From Bacteroidales bacterium UBA6229 (GTDB lineage: Bacteria > Bacteroidota > Bacteroidia > Bacteroidales > F082): 15,739 nucleotides of DNA. This document shows, in pieces, positions 8,212 to 13,800 of this stretch. The stretch spans positions 1 to 15,739 of the forward strand of contig DJWN01000071.1 in NCBI GenBank assembly GCA_002440975.1, in the 5' to 3' direction. Position numbers and translations under genes: made by a program. A model generated the notes under the pieces. It was not told the origin of the DNA and ran no database searches. It saw nothing but the letters and a program-made list of their open reading frames with translations. The first letter of the stretch is position 1. Each line of letters opens with the position of its first letter.

Positions 8212-9298
8212 ATCGGATGTGCAAAATGTCGCCATCTTCCACGATATAGTTTTTGCCTTCCACCTTAAACTTTCCGGCATCCTTTACGCCTTGCTCTGAT
8301 TTGTATTGTATGAAATCGTCATACTTCATCACTTCGGCACGGATAAAGCCGCGTTCCAAATCAGAATGTATCACACCCGAAGCCTGTGGAGCCGTCATGC
8401 CTTTGCGAATGGTCCAGGCTTTTACTTCTTTAGGACCGGCAGTGAAAAAGGCTTGCAGATTAAGTGTTTTGTAGGCTGCACGAATCAGTTTGTTTACGCC
8501 GGGTTCATTCAGGCCGGCATCGGATAGAAACACTGCACGATCTTCGGGATCTTCCAGCTCTGCAATCTCTGCTTCCAGTTCGCCTGCGATGATCAAAACT
8601 TCTGTATTTTCATTTTTCAGTAATTCTTCCACTGCTTTGGCATGAGCATTACCGGAAACAGCGGATTTATCATCTACATTGCAAACGTAAATCACAGGTT
8701 TGGCGGTGAGCAGTTGCAATTCGTGTACATATTTTTTGTCTTCATCACTCAGATCGATATCGCGGGCATTACCAAAATTCTCGAAGTGTTCTTTGTATTT
8801 TAACAAGACCTCCATAGCTCTTTTGGCGTCTTTGTCGCCTGCTTTGATCAGCTTTTCAGTACGTTGAATCTTTCTGGAAACCAATTCAAGATCACGCACT
8901 TGCAGCTCAAAATCAACGATATCTTTATCGCGCACCGGATCGATAGAGCCTTCCACATGAGCCAGGTTGTCGTCTTCGAAGCAGCGCAGCACATGAATCA
9001 GCGCATCCATTTGCTGAATATCAGCCAAAAACTTATTACCCACTCCCTCACCCTGACTTGCACCTTTGGCAAGGCCTGGCAGATCTACAATTTCCACTGT
9101 TGCCGGAACCACCTTAGCCGAATGGATCAACGCATCAATGGCATCCAGGCGCGGGTCGGGCACTTCAACCATACCAATATTTGATTTTGTTGCACTAAAG
9201 GCATAATTGGAAGCTTCTGCCTTGGTATTCGACATGCAGTTGAAGATAGTTGTTTTACCGGTATTTGTAAGGCCAATGATGCCACAATTGAGAGACAT
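8201..9298 (-). CDS. ychF: Ribosome-associated ATPase/GTPase YchF (OLA1 family)
   Basis: YchF is a 365-aa, universally conserved Obg-related P-loop protein that binds ribosomes and is linked to stress responses. The P-loop GLTNTGKT is at residues 9-16 (the commonly cited form is GLPNVGKS). Switch II DLPGLAKGASQGEGVG is at 72-87, and a central coiled-coil/helical insert spans about 130-195. The G4 motif is NVDD at 207-210, followed by an OLA1-type C-terminal half. A TGS-like domain at about 281-365 includes FFTAGPKEVKAWTI and ends in GDILHIRF. G4 lacks the Lys of the GTPase NKxD motif, as in other YchF proteins, which prefer ATP; the fourth position is Asp rather than the usual Glu. It is transcribed from a consensus box at 9333-9340 and ends convergently against the M1 peptidase gene. 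Confidence 0.96.
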   Translation of the reverse strand: MSLNCGIIGLTNTGKTTIFNCMSNTKAEASNYAFSATKSNIGMVEVPDPRLDAIDALIHSAKVVPATVEIVDLPGLAKGASQGEGVGNKFLADIQQMDALIHVLRCFEDDNLAHVEGSIDPVRDKDIVDFELQVRDLELVSRKIQRTEKLIKAGDKDAKRAMEVLLKYKEHFENFGNARDIDLSDEDKKYVHELQLLTAKPVIYVCNVDDKSAVSGNAHAKAVEELLKNENTEVLIIAGELEAEIAELEDPEDRAVFLSDAGLNEPGVNKLIRAAYKTLNLQAFFTAGPKEVKAWTIRKGMTAPQASGVIHSDLERGFIRAEVMKYDDFIQYKSEQGVKDAGKFKVEGKNYIVEDGDILHIRFNV

Positions 9299-9332
9299 GA
9301 GGGTTTAATTTAAGTTTGAAAAAATCAGTTTG

Positions 9333-9340
9333 CAAAGGTA
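9333..9340 (-). promoter_or_regulatory. -7 promoter box of ychF
   Basis: The minus strand reads TACCTTTG, an exact TAnnTTTG match, 34 bases before the ychF ATG at 9298. It would start transcription near 9326 and give a leader of about 28 bases. No clear -33 TTTG is present. This is one of the best promoter matches in the window. Confidence 0.6.
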
Positions 9341-9433
9341 GGATGTTTCAGTTTATTTTTTGCTACTGCTAATAATATTGATTGGGGGGAAGTGATGCAT
9401 TCTCTTTGATAAATAATTTCAATACCTAAGCAT

Positions 9434-9449
9434 GTTGACCGTGGTCAAC
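9434..9449. repeat. 16-bp palindrome, possible operator
   Basis: GTTGACC-GT-GGTCAAC is a pair of perfect 7-bp inverted arms around a 2-bp centre. It lies about 95 bp above the ychF promoter and about 43 bp upstream of a candidate plus-strand promoter at 9492-9522. The size and symmetry suit a dimeric helix-turn-helix regulator. No T-run follows, so it is not a terminator. Confidence 0.4.
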
Positions 9450-9491
9450 TTGATAGACAATAGTAACACGGTTATTTAATCCCAAGCCCAC

Positions 9492-9522
9492 TTGACATCC
9501 AACCAAAAATACCTTATCTTAG
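9492..9522 (+). promoter_or_regulatory. Candidate plus-strand promoter in the intergenic interval
   Basis: TTG at 9492-9494 is followed after 20 bases by TATCTTAG at 9515-9522, one mismatch from TAnnTTTG. Spacing and direction fit a Bacteroidota sigma-ABfr promoter. It would give a leader of almost 380 bases before the next gene at 9908, or transcribe a short structured RNA from about 9530. Confidence 0.3.
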
Positions 9523-9532
9523 CCCCCAAACC

Positions 9533-9565
9533 AAAAAAACCTGCCTTATGTTTTTTTACCGGCAG
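9533..9565. repeat. Nested inverted repeats, possible hairpin
   Basis: AAAAAAAC at 9533-9540 is the exact complement of GTTTTTTT at 9550-9557. CTGCC at 9541-9545 is the complement of GGCAG at 9561-9565. The two pairings interleave, so they are mutually exclusive alternatives. They lie just after the candidate promoter at 9492-9522. The T-run lies inside rather than after the GC stem on the plus strand, so this is not a clean terminator; on the minus strand the GC stem is followed by GTTTTTTT, so a bidirectional or minus-strand terminator is possible. Confidence 0.3.
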
Positions 9566-9591
9566 TTCTGGAAAAACCTCGTGCAAATAGC

Positions 9592-9617
9592 CAATAAGCC
9601 GAAGCAACAGCTTATTG
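9592..9617. repeat. 8-bp inverted repeat
   Basis: CAATAAGC at 9592-9599 and GCTTATTG at 9610-9617 are perfect complements around a 10-base loop. A further pair, CAGCT (9608-9612) and AGCTG (9631-9635), overlaps it. No T-run follows. Together with the hairpin at 9533-9565 it makes the first 110 bases after the candidate promoter rich in potential RNA structure. Confidence 0.35.
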
Positions 9618-9652
9618 AAATTATATATATAGCTGTAATACAGGTATTTACT

Positions 9653-9671
9653 CCCCCCCCCTCAAAAAAAA
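9653..9671. repeat. C9 and A8 homopolymer tracts
   Basis: Nine consecutive C residues (9653-9661), then TC, then eight A residues (9664-9671). A C9 run is unusual in this AT-rich interval and would be prone to slippage in replication and to sequencing error. It is not within a convincing gene. Confidence 0.6.
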
Positions 9672-9796
9672 CAAACAAAGAGTATCTTATTATCTGCAGT
9701 TGTGTATTCAAAAATTGCGGCTTGGTTAAGCAGTTCGAAAATTCTTTGCCATGCAATTAAAGACTTTCATAGCTACCAAACGAACAAGACTATTTT

Positions 9797-9804
9797 TAAG
9801 TTTG
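9797..9804 (+). promoter_or_regulatory. Candidate -7 box upstream of the small T9SS cargo gene
   Basis: TAAGTTTG is an exact TAnnTTTG match on the plus strand. It would start transcription near 9811 and leave a leader of about 95 bases before the ATG at 9908. There is no good -33 element at the expected spacing. Confidence 0.4.
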
Positions 9805-9907
9805 GGAAGAATAATTTTATTTCTTTTGGCTATCAGGCATTGTTGTGAGCAGGGTAGCCAGCAACTAAAACAACTATTTTTAAAATTTACCACTTAATTT
9901 TTTTGCA

Positions 9908-10825
9908 ATGACAAATAGAATCTTAACCTTAGTTGTATTGCTTTCATTATTATTTTCTGCCAAAACGATGGAAGCTCAGGCCTACCTCCCTATGATACAG
10001 GATAGTGTGCGATGGATAGTTATTAGGAGTGATTGGAATAATCCCGACAGATGGGAGTACTATTCTTTGGGAGACACTATGGTTGATGACATTTTATACA
10101 AAAAAATTTATCACCGGTTCCTTGAGCCAGAGTATGGGATGCTACCTCCTTATGAACCCGTATCACCTTATGTTTTGTATGGCTTGATGAGAGAAGACAC
10201 GCTGGCCCGTCAGGTTTACGGCATGCTTTTAGATAGTGAATATCCTTCTTACTCTGAATGTCCACCCGGTTCGGAATCCTTAATGTATGATTTCTCAGTG
10301 AATGTGGGAGATACCTTGTTCAATTCTTGCATCGTTAATGTGTATGATTTTGTTTCCTATGTTGTAAACTCAATATTTAATTGTGAGGCAGTTTATGGAA
10401 TTACTACAAGGTGTTATGATATTTATTCTGGCACACTTTATGAAGGAATTGGATCCAACTACGGACTTTGGGAGGCCATGTTTGATCCGGTCAAGTCCTC
10501 TTCTGATTGGATAACAGTTTTGGAGTATTATTGCCCGGAAGCTGATTGCCCCTATATTGTTGGTGAACATGAAATTCCCATCGAAAGCAAAGTCAAAACA
10601 TTTCCAAATCCGGTGCATAACGAATTGACCATAGAACTATCTTCGGCTGATTTATATAAGCCGGTTCAAATTGAAATGTTAAGTATTCAGGGTGAATTGC
10701 TTGATTCCTTTTGGCCAAAGACTAAGACTATCCGTCTGCCATTTAGTGGTTACAAGCCGGGGATTTACTTATTGAGGATTTCCAGCGGAAAAACCCAAAT
10801 GGTGTATAAAATTGTAAAAGTTTAA
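9908..10825 (+). CDS. Secreted protein with T9SS type A sorting domain
   Basis: This is a 305-aa exported protein. Residues 1-24 form a signal peptide ending MEAQ. The C-terminal about 80 residues are a type A T9SS sorting domain: FPNPVHNELTIEL (232-244), an IQGELL turn (260-265), YKPGIYLLRISSG (282-294) and the ending KIVKV. The domain would take the protein through the outer-membrane T9SS translocon, where it is normally cleaved and the cargo released or attached to the surface. The middle (about 25-220) is rich in Tyr, Asp and Cys (ECPPG, FNSC, FNCE, TRCY, YYCPEADC) and resembles no enzyme I recognise. The codons are AT-rich, like the start of the following gene, which begins 53 bp after the stop on the same strand. 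The pair may form one unit, but the small protein's role is unknown. Confidence 0.88.
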   Translation: MTNRILTLVVLLSLLFSAKTMEAQAYLPMIQDSVRWIVIRSDWNNPDRWEYYSLGDTMVDDILYKKIYHRFLEPEYGMLPPYEPVSPYVLYGLMREDTLARQVYGMLLDSEYPSYSECPPGSESLMYDFSVNVGDTLFNSCIVNVYDFVSYVVNSIFNCEAVYGITTRCYDIYSGTLYEGIGSNYGLWEAMFDPVKSSSDWITVLEYYCPEADCPYIVGEHEIPIESKVKTFPNPVHNELTIELSSADLYKPVQIEMLSIQGELLDSFWPKTKTIRLPFSGYKPGIYLLRISSGKTQMVYKIVKV

Positions 10826-10850
10826 GGAGGAAATGTTTTTAATTTATTTG
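10821..10850 (+). promoter_or_regulatory. Weak candidate promoter before the giant secreted protein
   Basis: TTTA at 10821-10824 and TTTATTTG at 10843-10850 (one mismatch to TAnnTTTG) are 18 bases apart. Transcription would begin near 10857 and leave a leader of about 22 bases before the ATG at 10879. The -33 part overlaps the stop codon of the preceding gene. Read-through from that gene is an equally good explanation. Confidence 0.3.
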
Positions 10851-10878
10851 CATTAGCAATTTAGTGAAACTATTAATT

Positions 10879-13800
10879 ATGAAACATATAACATATATTT
10901 TAGCAAATATTTTATTGTGCTGTTTTTTTTCAGCATTCAATACAAACATTAATGCCCAAGAAATTATATTACCTTCGGGTAGCAATTTCTATGACTATAT
11001 TGAAGCGGCACGCACATCTGAATTCTATGATGATGCAGACACGATTGAAGGTGGATTTAAGTCCAAAATAGATCGATTGGAGCTTTTATGGGGCAACAGA
11101 CTATATCCTCATGGAGATTTTATGATTGCAAACCGTGCAATTATTGATTATGCAGAGAACTTTCAATATATTCCAAGTGATGTAGATCCTAACTGGATTT
11201 GCGTGGGTCCATCAAATACACCATCAAATAATCCCTCGAGAGGTGTTGGTCAAATTCACCGAATAGCTTTTGACCCGAATTATGGTATCACCAACCAAAC
11301 AGTTTATGCTTCATCTGGTTTTGGCGGATTGTGGCGATCTGAGGATGATGGAGCCAACTGGGTAAATGTAAATACAGACTTGTATTTACCAATGACAACA
11401 GTGGCTGATGTAGTTGTTAGCCCCGCTGATGGTAACGTTATTTTTATTGGTACAGGCTTGCCTGATGGTGGTATTAATTTAAAGTACGAGTCAAATTGGG
11501 GCGGCATTAATCCAGTATATACCATTGGGGTTTACAGGTCAACAGATTACGGAACAAGCTGGCATCCTGTCAATAATGGACTTTTAGAAGATTTTTACAA
11601 CTACGGCGGAGTCATTAGGAAAATGGAAATAGATAAATCTAATCCAAATATTATATTTTTGGCCACTTCTAACGGAGTTTATAGAACAACCAATGCATTG
11701 GCAGATTCTCCTGAGTGGAATAATGTTTTCCAAGGATATTCAGATGAAGATGGAGACTTTAGGGTAATAAAATACAAACCGGGCAGTAGTGATGTATTGT
11801 ATGCTGCAAGCAACAATATATTCAAAAGTACGGATGGTGGCTCCTCCTGGAATAGTATGACCGGATCAGGAACAGGGCTGGACTTCAACGAATTGTTGCC
11901 TTTCGAGCCTTATAGGATTAACCTTGCCGTTACACCGGCAAATAGCGATAGGGTTTATGCCTATATCTTTGGCGTTTCAAATGGGTATGAAAAAATTTAC
12001 CTTTATTATTTTAATGGAACAGATTGGATTTATATTTGGTCTGAACAAGGGTATTATCAAGGCCAATCTTACAATAAAGACTGGATGGGATTTGCTGTTT
12101 CGCCGATTAATGCTAATGAATACTATTTTTATGGGAAGCAAAGAAATAGCCCAAACACTGGAAGATGCATAATGGGTAGCAAGAGTTTAACAGTACCGCC
12201 AACGGAAAAAGGTGGTTATATAAGTTCTGGTGTATATGCAGATGGTCATGTGCTTGAATTTCAGACAAATACTGATAATCCTTTATTGTTTTATGGCCAT
12301 CATGGGGGAATTAGCGTTGGTAATACTTCACCATCAGGCGTTCCTTTATGGGAAAAAAGGAACAATGGATTGGCTAATCTATTATTGTGGTCTTTTGACG
12401 ACTCCGAGTTTCATAAGGATGTTATTGTTACAGCAAAACAAGATCATTATTGTGATATTTATAAAGAAGAAGAATGGTACGCTGTGAGTGGAGGAGGGGA
12501 TAGTTATAGTGTTAAAACGGCGAAATCAAATGATTTGTATTTTTTTGGATCAGCCGGAGATGCAAACTTATATAGGCATAGCATATTAAATTTAACAAGT
12601 TCATCTGAATCTGGCCTAAAACCTTACGATATTCCTTCTGTAACATTACAGACAAAAGTTACAAAAACATTTCAAGTGAAGTCTCCTCCAAATACCAATC
12701 ATGATTTTTTTACTTTTTCAGAATTGTATAGAAGGAAACTCGCAGAACCAATTCCGGATAATAATGATCCGGATCATTTGTGGGAAGTTGATTCAGATAT
12801 TGGGAAAATTATTCCGCCTCTCTGGAGGCGTCAGCTTACTGAGTTCGGTTTTTGCTATCTACAACCAGATTATCAGTATTTAACCAATGGTAATGTCGTT
12901 TTTCATGCTGAAAATCCATCAGGGTATTGGTTAGAACCGATTTTTGCTAAAACATCCATTGGAGGATTAACAAATGGCCAATATTATTCAGATGAAGATG
13001 CCTACATAGAAATGACTTATCCTAGCACAAATGGAACTTTTCCACTCATATCAGGGATTGCTGTACATCCTGAACAACCTGACAAGGTTTGGGTTTCATT
13101 AATAGGGTACAATAATATTGATATGAGAGTAGCATTGTCCAATGATGGAGGGGATACCTGGGAAAATGCTGACCCAAATAACAGCCTGCCTGAATTACCT
13201 GTTAACAGCATTGTATATCAATATGGTAGTAACGATGTTTTATATGTTGGCACTGATGTTGGTATATTTTATAAAGATGCATCAATGACAAATTGGGACA
13301 GATATGGTGATTTCCCCCATGTAAGAGTAATGGAATTAAAAATAAACTATTGCCAAAGTAAGCTTCGGGCTGCAACATTTGGAAGATCAGTATGGGAAGC
13401 TGATCTGATGCCTTTCGATAATACATTGTTTTTTGAGATTAATGCTGGTGAAGATATTGTTTGGGAAAATGATAAAGCCTTACATACAAGTCTAAAAATT
13501 AAGACAGGAGGAAAATTAACTATAAAAGGATTTTTAAGTATGCCTGCAAACGCTGTAGTAGTTGTTGAAGAGGGTGCAATCCTGGAAGTTGACAATGGAG
13601 TTATTGCGAATAAATGCGGCCAACCCTGGCAAGGCATCCAAATCCAGGGCAACAGCAGCGCCCACCAGTGGCCCGATGCCAATGGCAACTACCAACAGGG
13701 AAGGCTGGTGCTCAACAATGCCACCATCGAAAATGCCATTGTAGCTGTTGACCTGTGGAAAGATGGCGATTACAGCAAAACTGGCGGTATCGTGCATGCC

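Larger units (their letters stand above)
9299..9907. other. 609-bp AT-rich intergenic interval without a convincing gene
   Basis: This interval separates ychF from the T9SS cargo genes. It contains the ychF promoter, a 16-bp palindrome, two candidate plus-strand promoters, several inverted repeats, a C9 tract followed by A8, and an 11-bp direct repeat ACTATTTTTAA (9789-9799 and 9873-9883). The only open frames (about 66-70 codons at 9548-9760, both strands) cross the homopolymer tracts, lack recognisable domains and look accidental. GGCTATC and GGTAGCC around 9828-9858 could form a weak stem with one G-U pair. Nothing here matches a tRNA, a riboswitch or an insertion sequence that I recognise. 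Confidence 0.6.

Noticed and set aside
9721..9752. T-arm-like GTTCGAAA suggesting a tRNA or tRNA remnant
   Set aside because: The flanking bases do not form a 5-bp T-stem, and no acceptor, D or anticodon arm is seen upstream.
9548..9760. 70-codon plus-strand ORF and its 66-codon minus-strand counterpart (9556-9756)
   Set aside because: Both cross the C9/A8 tracts, have no domain, signal peptide or start context, and look like chance frames in an intergenic interval.
11924..12487. Short plus-strand ORFs suggesting a run of small genes between 11924 and 12883
   Set aside because: They are in other frames of the continuous giant reading frame starting at 10879.
13615..13620. Possible gene boundary or frameshift at the composition break
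   Set aside because: The frame is continuous from 13441 through 13800 and the protein reads sensibly across the junction, so it is a mosaic within one gene.
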